This document shows positions 1-12,900 of a DNA stretch of 64,000 nt, piece by piece. Source of the DNA: Mastacembelus armatus (lineage: Eukaryota > Chordata > Actinopteri > Synbranchiformes > Mastacembelidae); assembly GCF_900324485.2 (NCBI RefSeq), contig NC_046640.1:14371673-14435672 (forward strand), in the 5' to 3' direction. Under the pieces are notes generated by a model that saw only the letters and a list, made by a program, of their open reading frames with translations, had not been told where the DNA came from and did no database searches. Each line of letters opens with the position of its first letter. Position 1 is the first letter of the stretch. The translations under genes and the position numbers were made by a program.

Positions 1-3000
1 TCTGATGATTTCAGCAGCTGGACTGGAAGGGGACAGTAAGAAGGACATAAGATTACTTTTAGGCAGGAAAAATTGGATTGTTATAGTTGGGGGAAAAGTG
101 ATTAAGTGAAAAGGATTATTTCTGAAAAAAATAAGATTTTAAAATTAAAAAGATTCAGAATAGAAGTTGAGTCCTACAACTGCAAAGTCAGATGAGAATA
201 AAAGCATCCCCTCTCAGCCAATGAATAAAGTCGCATCAACTGAAGGAAATATTGCTTGAAGGCAAATGAACTCAAATATGTTATTTTACAGCTTAAGTTC
301 GCAGTGATGAAATTAAAAAATGTTTTTACAGTCACCACACACCAATCTACTACAGAGACACAGCACAATTCTGCTCAAAATCAAATACCTCCATGGAGCC
401 TCATAGTTCAGGAAAGGAGATGTTGATCATAAGTGAAATGATGATGATGAGCAGTGGAGCAGCCAGCCACTTTTAGCACCGTGACAGGGACTGAGTCCGA
501 GTCTGAGGCAGGGTCGAAGCACTGGTTTAGAGTGTGAGAACCGAGAACCCATGGCCGCAGGCCCAACCCCAGGCAACTTAGCCTCATTGTGCGTATGTGA
601 GAAAGAGCCCACGGTCGCAGTGTGTGTGAGAGAGCCTCGGCAGGATTTAACCCTCCGAGCCCTCGCACAGCTGAACAAGCTTGCCACGCTGCCTCTCCCC
701 GTCTGCACCGAGCTCATCCTCCAACTGGGACACACACAAACACGCATACCGTCCTCGTCTAGAGCTCCCCAGCTGTCAGGAATCCTTGGTTCCTATGCTG
801 ACTGCGTTTAAATATACAGAATAAACAGAGCAAAAAAGAAAGTAAGCACAGCCCTAAGTTAGTGGAGTGATCTCCCAGCGGTTCAACACAGCAGTTGTGA
901 GGAGGATTTCAGCCCTGGGCTCTAACACTTTCCAGTCATGTATCACGCCTAAAGTGACCGTCACGCATGTTGGTAGTGTGCCGATTGATGCGCCAGCTCT
1001 GCTCGCAGCTTCAAGACACCCAGTAGTGACATAAGGCCCACATAATAACCCCCTGTCACCATGGACAGCAGCATTCCTCAGCCAAACAGGACACAAACAC
1101 TGCTCTGTCAGATGCAGAAAAGACCTCTGTCATACACACTCATCACCCCTATCTCAAGCCTCCCCTCCCCACTCTTAGGTCCTGGTGCATGCCACCACCC
1201 TGTCTCTCCTCATTCTGTCACAGACCCTTCACTGTATTCTGCCCATAATGCCAGTCCTCTGCTGGTGCGTTCCACGGACGTTTTAGCTCGGCCTTATGCT
1301 CACCCACTGCCCAGCCACCCTAAATCAGGGCCATTGTTTGGCTCGTTCACTCACACTGTGTCTCCTGGTACCCAGTGCACCAAACACACACACAGTGTGA
1401 CATGCAAATACTCATATGCAGACACACAAGACCCATTCTGCACTGGAACGCTAGGCAGGGGTTGTCAGGGTGATAACAGACCCACACTTTTCCACCCCAA
1501 CCCTGGAGCTCCCACTATAACACCCTCCCTGATGCAGAGAAAGAGAGAAAGAAATTAAAACATGTTATTATTCCAAATGTGGAATGTGTGAGCGTGAGTG
1601 TGCATTCCTTTCCTACTCATGGCATTCTCAGAGAAGATGCTAGGGTCCAGTGGGTCTGCATGGAATGATACACACACAATCGCTTCATACACTGACTTTG
1701 ATGTATCAAGCATCTGTAGTGGGTTTACATGACCTCTTGAATAAAAGATTAGAAATAAGTGAAAAACAGGACTGTGCTGTGTGTTACTATGCCCGTGGAT
1801 CATATAGAATACACCATTCATCCATTCATGGTATAAGTATAAACTAAACAACTGGTGTTTTGTTCAACATTCAATTACTACGTTCATTTTCATCATGTGT
1901 ATATTAGTGTGGGGGTGGATCATTCCTGACATGGGTATAACACCAATGTGTATGGAGGATCCTGTTTAGTCATTGATTTGTAATCCTCTCAATCTATTCA
2001 TATTTGTTCATATTTCTCCATACTGATCATTTGTCAAATATTAGCAAAGCAAATGAAATGCTGCATATTCACAATACATGTAATCAAAGTTCATATAATA
2101 ACAGTGCCTTGTACTGTTTTCATGTAAGAATAGAGGAATGAATAAGGCACCGTTCTCTGACAGTGAAAGGAGGCATTCTTCCTCTTTCATGACTGTCTCC
2201 TTTTGCCATTTATCCTTTCATCACCCTGCAACACCTGGACCAATCACACAGCAGTAGCTATGGAGGACAGAGGGGAGGCTAGTGATTGGCTGCAAGCCTT
2301 GTCCAATCATTACTGGAGCTCACATCTTGGGATGCTGAGCCCCAACTCACCTCCCTTCTGGCTGAGCACAGTAGAGCGCAGACAGCCAATGAGTCATGCA
2401 GGGAGAGGCACTTAGAGCCCCCAGGATCTGGCTTTCATATGAGATTCTCACAGACACACATCACATACATGCACACAAACATGTTAGCAGACTGTGTTTA
2501 AGACTGTAACATTGACTAACAGGGACTATGGACAGAATAATGATTACACATCATAATATGGATGCATGCTAAAGTACTAACATTGGATTATGTATGAATC
2601 AAATAAAATAGGAAAACATGTCATACTGGGCTAAATGAAATGTAGTTTAACATGCATTTACCCCAGGAATAATATACAGTAAGGTTAGGTCAGATTCCAT
2701 CCCCTCCAGTGGCCTCCAGTTTTTACATACAATAAGCAATGCAGCACTGCAGTAGGTCAATTTCTAAATGCATTACACAGTGGACAGATGTCTGTCCCTT
2801 GTTGAGAGGGAGAGTAAGGAAAACAAGACATATAACACAGGATAACAAATAAAAGAGGCCATGTCTGTTCCAACTAAGCTTGTCAACCTGTATACAGTTT
2901 TATCTAATTCGGTCCAATACAGCTAATTAGATGTTCCATAATCAACTTGTGGTGTGTTCCTAGAAAGTAATACCTTGTTTTAGTAGTCTGTTAATGTACT

Positions 3001-3154
3001 CTTCCTAAAGAGCTAACTGAAAGAAGAGAAGTGGAAAAATAAGATAAGAAAACCAAAACATCAGTAAATAAATTTGTAAGTTAGAAGAAAGTGGAAAAAT
3101 AAACTCAAAATCCAAGCAGGTGGTGTGTGTTGACAATGTTGTGTAAGGTCTTAC
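1..3154. other. aatk intron 3 (partial), no coding exon seen
   Basis: No open frame here resembles a kinase exon. The longest plus-strand frame (1061-1558) is a low-complexity Pro/Ser/Thr/His translation and looks spurious. The only structured sequence I noticed is a cluster of CCAAT boxes near 2240-2396, listed separately. Confidence 0.6.
2240..2396. promoter_or_regulatory. cluster of four CCAAT boxes plus an AP-1-like site
   Basis: CCAAT occurs at 2240, 2303 and 2386 on the plus strand and in inverse form (ATTGG) at 2285. The last runs into TGAGTCA at 2390, an AP-1/MARE-type element. Four NF-Y-type boxes in about 150 bases is typical of a promoter or enhancer, but this is intronic for aatk and I see no start-site element. 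Function is inferred. Confidence 0.3.
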
Positions 3155-3296
3155 TGGATCTGCCAGGCTGTTTGGAGACAGGCAGGGAGACCTCAGTGAG
3201 GGGAAGGATATAGACTTCAGGGCCATTCTGAGAAGAAGGCGAGGCCAGAGCGGAGAGATCTGCCTGGTACTCCTCTCCCTCAGTGTTTTCAAACTC
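3155..3296 (-). CDS. aatk: aatk exon 3, juxtamembrane segment (gene continues off the left edge)
   Basis: This 142-base exon begins [15 protein letters not shown] and ends [16 protein letters not shown], matching the cytoplasmic juxtamembrane part of human AATK (EFENAEGDEYAADL ... [16 protein letters not shown]). It enters in phase 0 and leaves in phase 1 at A|GTAAGA. Spliced exons 1-3 give 110 residues. The next expected residues open the kinase domain; I could not find them between 1 and 3154, so the kinase exons and long C-terminal tail lie outside the window. The acceptor (CACCAG) sits directly downstream of a long (TG)n tract in the transcribed strand, so the usual polypyrimidine tract is replaced by a dinucleotide repeat. 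Confidence 0.94.
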
Positions 3297-3305
3297 CTGG
3301 TGCAA

Positions 3306-3342
3306 ACACACACACACACACACGCACGCAGGCACACACACA

Positions 3343-3399
<57 letters not shown>

Positions 3400-3425
3400 G
3401 CACACACACACACACACACACACAC
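3306..3425. repeat. (CA)n microsatellite
   Basis: About 120 bases of CA repeat with a few interruptions (cacgcacgc, caaac). It ends about eight bases from the aatk exon 3 acceptor, so in the aatk transcript it is a (UG)n tract. Confidence 0.97.
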
Positions 3426-6400
3426 TGGGATTAGTCATCAGCTTGTAGCCATCCTACCACAGAGATAGTGGGAGACAATGGCTCAACTGTAAGAGCATTT
3501 AAATGCACTGAGGCATTTTTACCTAGCTATATACATAACAAATTTTCATTGTGCAAAGATGGTTTGGGGTAACAAACATCATGACTTTACATGAATAGTT
3601 CATACAAAATGCATATTTAACCCATCAGGAATTCTTGTTCTTTACGTTTGTGCTGGTAATTTCATTACTACGTACTGTGGAAACACCAGTTTTAAAATGT
3701 GCTGTTACACCTGCTGGTAAACTGCATTGTTACATTGTGCACCCATTTCTCCATCTTCAAGCTTTTCAAGTACTAAAAAGTATGCCTTATTAGACAAAAA
3801 AAAATTACAAAAATTACACATAGTACCTGCTCTGGACTGTAAATCAATAACAACAGCTGGTGCTTTAAGACCAGAACTCTCTGTTGAGTGTTTCCAGCTG
3901 TGTCTGATCCTGAATTGCACTACCATATAAAAGCTCTATAGAAAGAGATAACCTTTATACAGTAAATATTGTTTATGGAAAAGTACAGAGTATTGGAAAA
4001 AAAGTGATAGATTTATCCCCTTCTTCTCCACCACCCACACAAAAATGGATAAGGGTGAGGAGACCTTGGACAACAGTGGCCCTCTATCTTTCCATTCTCT
4101 ATACTCCATATCCCACATCCTTTGCAGTATGTGTCTGCTACACTTCTTTCTGCCCCCATCTGGTTTAGCTCCTTGATCGACTGCAATGTCCTTTCTCTCA
4201 AATTGTGTAGTGAGTCCCTATAGCACATTGCATAGTAGGAAGGAACATGTTTGATTTGAGAAAAAAATCTTGCACTTTTTCTATGTAGCTCCACCATCTA
4301 GGAAACTGTCCAACTCACCTACTGTGTGTAACAGATATGAGTATTCCTTCTGGATACAAAATAGCCAGAAGAGTTATGGAAGATACACAGTCAAAGGCAA
4401 CAGTATATGAACATTACTGTAGACAAATTGCATCATCTGCAGTATTAGGCAGATCACATGGTAGACTGGAGTGTTGTCAGGGTGAGTCAAGAGTAAACAA
4501 TTTCATGAGCTCATAAGAGCCCTTACATCTTCAAATACAGCTGCATTATTGTTACATATTTATATTTTGTAATGCTCCTTTAATTTGTTCTTAGGTCTGT
4601 TCTATAGCAGTTATACTTTGTATCATTATTATTATAACAGCTGCACTGATTTCAGCATAACATCAAATCCTTGATGAGTATGGTGGAATTGCATAAAATC
4701 CATGTGCCAATATTTTAACAACAAAGTCTGCCTAAAAGTCAATATGCTTCTGTGGCAATGCCTTTAACCACAACAAAAACACACAGATTTTACTTCGCTG
4801 ACAATGTATAAGAAAATTAGAATTATACTAATGCATTCCAGCAGTTCTAATTTAAAAGAAAAAATATAAAGCTTCTTGTTTAAAGTCATATCCATGCAAT
4901 AATTGTGTTAGTTACAACATCCCTTCCTTGGTACTCACTCTATCCTTTGTGAACGACAGCAGGTCAGGAGTAAACTTCAGGCAAGACAATTAAAACCTAA
5001 AATATAAATGTCACATCTCTACAATAATAGTAATGACACAGTAAAGCCTGCACCAGTTTAAAACTAATGAATTAGATTTGACGAAAATGTACTCTGCCTA
5101 TCTGTATGTCTTCAGACAACATGAAAGGATGTCGCTATATACTGAAGTAATTAAGATTACACAGCACTGCCTCTGTAACCAAAAAGCTGCAATTCAAATT
5201 ATTTCCCATTTTTACAGAGCACATGGAAAATCTCTCAATTCAGGGTTTTCTCTTCTTTCATTAAGTTTATCAGGGCCTTAAGTCAAAGCCCCTGTTTATG
5301 CTGTCCTGGTCATGTCCAATGCAGCATCCAACAATAATTCCAATCTTGTTAGCAGTTTCCTAGACCATGGCTATATTGACAAACTGAGCAATAGTGCTTT
5401 GTTCAAAAAAACTGAGCCATCCATCCATGTATCCAGTCCCTGGCTAGTGAACTCTCCCACTTGCAGCAACAGAAGTAAAGAAAAAAAGAAAAAGTGAAGA
5501 GAAAACAGGATGAAATGCTAAAAAAGAAGGTGAGTGAGAGTGCAGGTTGGATTATTATGAAATATTTGAATGACTCAGTGTGTTTATATGTGTGTATTTA
5601 CATGTGCCCTGAAACACTAATATGTGCATATAGGAATGTGTGTATGTGTGTTTCTCATTCAGGAGAACCATCTGCCACTCTCCTCAGAGTAAAGTGTGAA
5701 AGCGAGCACCTGGCTGTGAGTCAGCGTTGTACAGCTCCCTAGAGTCTCTTCAGTTTAGAAGGCACTTAATACCCCGCCTCACACTACACGCTCCAGTAGG
5801 AGCACTGCAATGGAAAGGAATAATGAGGCTTTTTGGACCTTGCAGTGGTGCAATCTTGCAGTCCCACACGAATGCACACCTTACATGTGAGCGGGTGAGT
5901 GACGACCTGGTGCCAAAAAGAGTGGGAACTATTTACACATTCTGCGACAATGACCAGAGAGAGAAATGAAGACATGATCAATTTTTTAAGCTTAAACCAG
6001 TTTACCAGATTGTCTTCTGTAGAATTACAGTGAACTGGGATCCAGATAACAAGTATAGATTTCATTCCCTAACATTGTAATCCGTTTTCTTTTGTTTCAA
6101 CAAAAACATGTTTCTATTTTATAGTCAATATTTTAAAAAAGCTGTTCCTCTGACAAGATACTTTGTTAGTATCCACAGTTACAGTGTATCACTGTAATCC
6201 GTTAATTGCCTTTTCCTTCGAATGTCTCCCACACTATTTTGAAGATGCACTTGAATAGCCATACTATTAAGTGAATGTTGTTGTTGAAGAAAAAACAATC
6301 TCTGTCATTTATTATAACTTGTGCATAACTATAAAAACAGAAAAGGACAGTGAGCCAGTGACAGCAACATCTGAGAGTGGCCCGGTAAGAAGCAGAATCT

Positions 6401-7479
6401 CACAAATATTTTATAAAACTATACACATTCCTTTTTCTATAAATTGACTGTAGAATAAAATAAGCCCAGCATATGTGCTAAAATATACTTAGGGTGGCAT
6501 GGTGATTCATAACTCTCACAGCTGACCTGCTAAAATGTTCCTGAACAAGATATTGAACCTTTTCCAGCTCAAGAGCAGCTGTTTTGTCGCTAAACTTTCA
6601 CTGACTCACTGATAATGGGGTGTTGTAAGATAATATGTCAGCAGGAATCAATAGTGTTATATTGGTATGTCAACCAAGGAGGAGCCATGGTTGGTAAAAT
6701 GTATTACTGTCCAATGCTGTTTTAGCAGCTGGAGCTGTCCTGTCATTTGTCTTTTCATAGTAAAATGCAGGCCAGTGGATCACAGACCTAGACTCCCATA
6801 CAACATACATACAACATAATGGAGGCAGAAGTGATCTGGCTTAATCTCACACAATAAACAGAAGAAAAGTTGTTAATTCTCTGCGCTGTGCTCATTGGTG
6901 TTATTTGTGCAGCATCTACCTACAACAGGCCTTTCCAGTTGGTTAATATGAATGCTGAAGTACAGCTCGGACCCTCACCACATACATAAACAAGACACAA
7001 GCTGCTCTGCTCGCTGCAGCTCTACTCAACAACAAAAAGCCAAACATGGGTTCCATTCCCTCCATTCACATTGCAAAATGATTTGCATAAGTGGTCTTAA
7101 CTGAAGGCTCCACTGTTCAGTCAGGGCTGTAATTTATCCATTTTCCAGCTGAAAAGAGTTAGTAACATTAAAATACATAATGCACGACCAAAATGAAAAT
7201 ATGTTTCAATGCTAATGCCATAACATGAGCAGCATAATATCTCTTGTTAGGCCGCATCAGCTACTCAGTTCAGCACTGATGTTTGACGCAGCATGGCTCA
7301 TGCTGGCAGCTGAAGGCAACACAGAGACAATGTGTGCCAGTAACTCACAGATACCTTAAAAGTATTACTTGGTTAGTTTCATAAGTAACTCAAACACAAT
7401 AACATTCCCTCCCTTATATTCTGAACATGTGTTTTGTGTTTTTCTCACAGCTACCAGCAGGGGGCAGCAATGAACTCAC
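3426..7479. other. aatk intron 2
   Basis: AT-rich intronic sequence. Short open frames (for example 5494-5742, 5727-5969) have no recognisable domain, and part of that translation is a GT-rich low-complexity tract. No RNA gene or complete mobile element was recognised. Confidence 0.6.
7454..7466 (+). promoter_or_regulatory. CTCF-like motif
   Basis: CCAGCAGGGGGCA fits the CTCF core CCASYAGRKGGCR at every position. It lies 14 bases from the aatk exon 2 donor. Sequence match only. Confidence 0.35.
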
Positions 7480-7613
7480 CTTGAAGCCGATGTCTCCCTT
7501 CTTGCAGCATAGGCAGGCCAGCATGAGGAAGACAAAGGTGAAGAGGCCAGAAAAGGAGACCGCTACTACTGCCAGAGACGAAGGCCACGACAGCTCGCTC
7601 AGTGGAGCCCCAT
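7480..7613 (-). CDS. aatk: aatk exon 2, transmembrane anchor
   Basis: This 134-base exon encodes GAPLSELSWPSS, then a hydrophobic stretch (LAVVAVSFSGLFTFVFLML) and the cysteine-rich ACLCCKKGDIGFK. The hydrophobic run is the single membrane anchor near the N-terminus of lemur-tail kinases, and the CLCC cluster beside it is the likely palmitoylation site (family knowledge). The acceptor is TTGTTGCAG and the donor AAG|GTGAG, so it enters in phase 1 and leaves in phase 0. The match to human AATK is nearly residue for residue, with changes mainly in the membrane core. The intronic flank on the 3' side holds a CTCF-like motif (7454-7466). Confidence 0.95.
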
Positions 7614-9825
7614 CTGCAACAATAATGGAAGATAACGCCAATGTCAAAAGGGTGGAACCATACAGGGATCAGATGGTAAACTGCACAGCCATACAGGAAA
7701 TTAGAAACAAAATAGAGATAAAGGTGATTTGTGAGCATTTTATAGGCGGCTTGATAAAAGAAGCACGTGACTCATCATTAGTATTCTTTTCTGCGCCCCA
7801 TTCGTGTCTATGGACTTCTGTGACTCTGCAGGCCCCTGTAGATTAATTACAGTAGTTACTATGCACTCTGAGTCATGGAGGCCAAAAGGTTGAAACCACC
7901 CACGAACACAATTACTGCCTCTGGATAATAATTTAATAAAGCAGCAGAGTAATGTGTAGCAGCTCATTCTGTTTCTGTGTAAACAACCAGGATGAATGAA
8001 AATCTTTGAATCTATAATCTCCTATTCATTTTCTCAAATGCCCTGCAAAATCACTCTGAAAGTCATGTTTGTACAAAATACAACCTGAAATTTATTTTAA
8101 TTGAAGTCGCTGCTTTCTAGAACAATACACACTATGCTGTTAAAGCCTAGCTCACAGCAAGGCATAGCTGTCTGTTATGTAATTTTTAAAAAGCTCTAAA
8201 TTAGCTGCACCGCTCTGATGTGCATTATTTCCCTTTTGTGCAAATAATTCAGTAACTGCCATTATCATCCTGTGTGCATCACACATGTGTCACAGTTTGT
8301 CTTTTAGCCTGTAGTAGCTGGGGACACAACAGAGGGCCAGATGTCACAGTTTGGATCCATATAACTTGATTTACAGTTTTAAACTTCCTGCCAGCACAGA
8401 TGAAAGAGAAGAGAGAAAAAAGCGGAAGGAAGAGAAAAAGTGACAGAGAGGACGAGAGAAAGAATTTTTAAAAACTATGAGGGACACTGTACAGATACAC
8501 AAATGTGCACAGATACAAAATAGTAATGATCCCCATTCATATTTCTCTACCTGTTAATATTTTCATTGGACATACTGATTGCCTGAACTATTTAAACATT
8601 TTTTAAATTTCCATTAATAATCCAACATATTTTTTGGACAGTTCTCTATATCTACAGTAAATGTCAATGATATCTACATAAAGGCCAGCTGCATTCATTT
8701 TTAACAAAGCACTGGTACACCTGGAGCTTTAGTACAACAATTGCTCAAAGGCCTGATCTCAAGTATCAATCAAGTATTGGACACCTTTTTTACCACACCA
8801 CCTAACCATTGCAGTCTAATGGGAGTAAGAGCTTTTTTCAATTGTTTAACTATTGGAGAATTGATTTTTTTCCCCCTTCACTTACCATTATGTTTTATTT
8901 ATGGTTCCATTACTTTTTAGTAATAGTCCTGTCATACTTTTTAAGTTGTCACTATATTCTATCTTAAAGTGCCCACTATTATTGTTTTTACAGCTACAGG
9001 AGAGAGCATAAAAGTAAGCATTTACAGAGAGTTAGTATTGTGTTTTCACATGAAGCAACAGAAGACATTATGCCACTGTTTTCACAAAACTGATCTGCTG
9101 AGTTAATAAGTCATTAAGTTTAGCTTTTATGTTTGGATATTTTGTGGGTAGTTTACCAAACTGGGCTCTCCCTAAGAACTAAGAGCTCTCCCTTCTGACA
9201 AAAAAGAAATTATTTCTAACTTTCCCATGTTGTTTTTTTTTACCTTGTTTTTTGCGACTCTGTTCTAAATTCTCACTCAATTTTTCTCACAATCTGTACT
9301 TGTGTAAAACAGAAAATATATAGAAGTATGTTTCACTGCACTGTAACATAAAAAAAACTCACTAAACCCAACCAAAGTAGAACTGGCAGAACTCTACCAT
9401 CTGTCAGCACACCCCATTATACCAACAGCTCTGCTTTGTAACAAGCATGCATTTAAAATTAATCTGTTTCTATATGTACTATAAATTTTATCACACCCTG
9501 TTAAAGAGTTTGAGACCAGTGGGTGTTCTCACTCCCTTCATTACTTTATACTAGTGAAGATGCGCATAACCCTGGGATCCCACTGCTAAGATGGGTTTAC
9601 TAGTACATGTGGTCTGTGATGCTTGTGTGTGGGTACGTTTCCAGCTCACTGACTGAGACCCAGTGGTCTTGACCAATCTGGCTACAGGGAACATGCTGTT
9701 CCAAGGGTGACAGCTCCTGCAGTCAAATATTACCACTCCAATCCAAATCTGACCCTAAGGTCCCAGAACTTTTATTCACGCTTGCCCACACATGGGTGGA
9801 CAATGCAGATATGCCCGGTTTGCAT

Positions 9826-9851
9826 ATGCGTGTGTGTGTGTGTCTGTGTGA

Positions 9852-9888
<37 letters not shown>

Positions 9889-9903
9889 CGTGTGTGTGTG
9901 AGG

Positions 9904-9934
<31 letters not shown>

Positions 9935-9960
9935 CGTGTGTGTGTGTGTGTGTGTGTGTG
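9826..9960. repeat. (GT)n microsatellite
   Basis: About 135 bases of TG repeat broken by short variants (gtgcgtgcg, gagggtg). The high-Val/Cys and His/Thr open frames across it are artefacts of the repeat. Confidence 0.97.
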
Positions 9961-12900
9961 AACGTTGACCTGCCAACACATTACCATAGTAACAACTTTA
10001 CAATTAGCTGATTGGCTTTTATAGTGCAGTAAACTTCATGCACTCTCCTTTTGGAAGAAACACATTTTTGCTGATGCCATATCCACTCTATTTGCTTGTA
10101 TTATACAGCAACAGCTTGTGGTGGTGTGTGTATATAAGCGAGAGCATCTGTGAAGTGGAAAAGGAGATTACCAAGCTAAACCAAGCAGCATCCTTTCTGG
10201 ATCCACCACATACCACAACAAATAGCCTGACTGGCTGATGATAGGACACTTTGTGTGAAGGCTGATAGGGAAAACTGGAATGATGCTTTCCTTCAAAAGT
10301 GAACATGAGACACTCCCCCAATTTTCTCTATGCCAATTATCTTGAGGTATTAAATGTTGAACCTATAGATTTATAGATAATTGAATGGATGTGAGGAAAG
10401 AGGAGGAAGCACAGTGTGCAGATGGTGCCAGAAACAGTGATGACACATGCTAAATCAAAGGGCATGGTGATTCAGAGCTCAGTGAAGGACAACATAAAAC
10501 ACACATGCAAATGTTGTAATTTCTGAAGGAGACTATTAAGTGGGCTGTCATGATGTACAAGTCCTAGGGCTGATTAGAGGTTCTGGCTTCTGCTTGCCAT
10601 CACAATATACTGTATTTCCTGCAGTGCCACAGTGCAGTGCAGAGTTTATACAGAATAACAAGTATATACATAGTACAATATATAAACGTAAGTAAATTTT
10701 ATATCATCCTTATGTTTTAAAATTACAAACATGCATTTACTTTAAAGCCGCAACAGCTTTTGAGATAGGAAACATACTTGCTTCCTCCTGCTGGGCACAT
10801 TGATTTTTAGATCTACCTTAAACAGTTGGTTAGTCTTATGCTGAGGTACCTGGCAAGACATGTGGCCCTAATGAACAAAGGCCTTTTCACCCATGTTTTA
10901 CTTACTTACAGGTTTCACTTACTTACAATGATGTGCAACACCATCCAAATGAGGATCAGCATGTCTAAGTGGGCATTCGTACTGAGAACATCCAAACAAG
11001 GCAAGAAGTCATGTTGGCAATGTGTCATTTGTGGTACCAGTGAGACCATCATCTACTGTCCAGGCAGTCCAGTTAGAGTAACAAATCTGAGTTTGAAGAT
11101 TTATCAGATGCCAAAATATACAAGTGGTTTATTATACTACTCGGAAGGATTGTATAACTCTGGAAAGTTACCACTGCATTGTTAGTTCAACATTTTTGCC
11201 AGCACCCTGTGGGTCTGTGGATAAAGAAGGTGCTTTTTTTTTCCAGTAAAGTTATTGGTCTGAACCCAAGCGGCAACCAAGTCTCCATCAAAAGATCATT
11301 TTAAGGGAGGGACAGCAACTCTTATGTTTATCTGTTGTAAGTCTGATAGACAACTGTGCGGAGGAGAGAAATGAGATTAATAAAAAAAAAAAGCAAAGCT
11401 CTAAAGTTATTAGTCAACGTTCTTTTTAACACTAAACCAGAGACATATAATTTGGGAACCAATTTCCTAATGAGTTGAGATAGATAGGGAAAGACTCTGC
11501 AGCACTAAGTAGAGGAGGTGCAAGTACAGTAACGTGTAAGCACCTTATAAACACAGTACTGGCTGGTTGGAGACTCCGGGGCAGACCAAGCTTGCATTCA
11601 TTTCATACAAATAGAATACATCCCAAATCACAGTATTGTTACAGAATTCTCACTCAGTTTTTGCATATTGTGGCTGTAACTACAACAAAGAGATCAAACT
11701 TTATTAAATCTATGTTTACCACCAGCATAAATTCTAATATGGTCATCCACAGGAAAGTCAGTGACATTTGAAGAATCCATCTCCCTCTCTCTCTGAGGAA
11801 CTATAAGAGAGTCATAAATATTTGAGAAGCACACATTACTTCACCAGCTCCACAGCAAAATGAAAATAAAGCACTTAGAGCCAGGCTTATACTCGCTTTA
11901 TTAAAAAGCTGTCTTCAGGACCAGAGAAAGATGAGCAATGTCCTGACAGATACAGGGGGGAGAGGGATGGGGTCACTCTGCTACCTCCACAGTTCTGCCT
12001 GACAATAAGGGGATGCAGAGGAAAAGAGGGGGAAAAAACTGTTGAAATGGATCACTGCTTCTGCTTTGTTTTTCAAAAAAAGTGAGACTTGCTACCTTCT
12101 TGGAATCTGTTTCACTCAACCTACCTGTGACACTGAAGTTCTACTACTGAAGTTCTGGCTTTTGCTGTCAAAGAACTATAAAGTAGATAATACAAGCTTA
12201 TTAACATGCACCCAAAATATTAATTATAAAATATAATCATGCTTTTGCTCCATCAACAGCAGTTCACCACGTTAATGCATGAAAAAGGTCTACAAGTAGA
12301 GACACGCTGAACTAACAAAAGTAATCTTACAGTCTGCGACTGCTTCACGAAATTCACAAAATGGAGAGACAGAGGGAAATGCAGATATATAAAGAGATAA
12401 AGGCACACGGAGAATGCAGATGAGTGGTGTTTGTTTGTCTCCATGTCTGTATATACGAAATGAAAATGCAGTGTGTTAAGCACAGCCACTGAGCTTTTCA
12501 TGCTGGATCATAAATAAAGTATGCACCAGTGAGGTAGGGTTTTTTTTTTTGTTGCTGTGCAGCTGAAACAAGTAAATATCAGGTCTACAGACTTGAGACA
12601 CTGTGTATGTGTAACTAGCTGGTATACATGATGCAGCTCAACATCCATTCAACTAATCTGTTCCTAATTGACGTACTGTATGTAGGACAAACAGGACGAG
12701 GAGAGAAGATAGGGATTTTAATCAAGGCAGAGTGAGATATATTAGAATCCCTCCCACAGCAACCCCTTGAAAAAGTGCATGAGGAAGAGCTCCAACAGAC
12801 CAACGATAATGTCATATGCTTTGATTCAAACAACCAAAACAGTCTCTCTCTTTTTCAGATTCTGCGTTCTCTCCTCTGTGCTCTCCTGTTCTCTTTATAC

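Noticed and set aside
1061-1558. 165-residue plus-strand frame
   Set aside because: Low-complexity Pro/Ser/Thr/His composition, no domain, inside an aatk intron.
3105-3421. Cys/Val-rich open frame across the CA repeat
   Set aside because: Pure translation of a dinucleotide repeat; only the aatk exon part is real.
9772-10011. His/Thr- and Val/Cys-rich frames on both strands
   Set aside because: Artefact of the GT microsatellite.
10826-11185. 119-residue plus-strand frame
   Set aside because: No recognisable domain, promoter or splice context; inside aatk intron 1.
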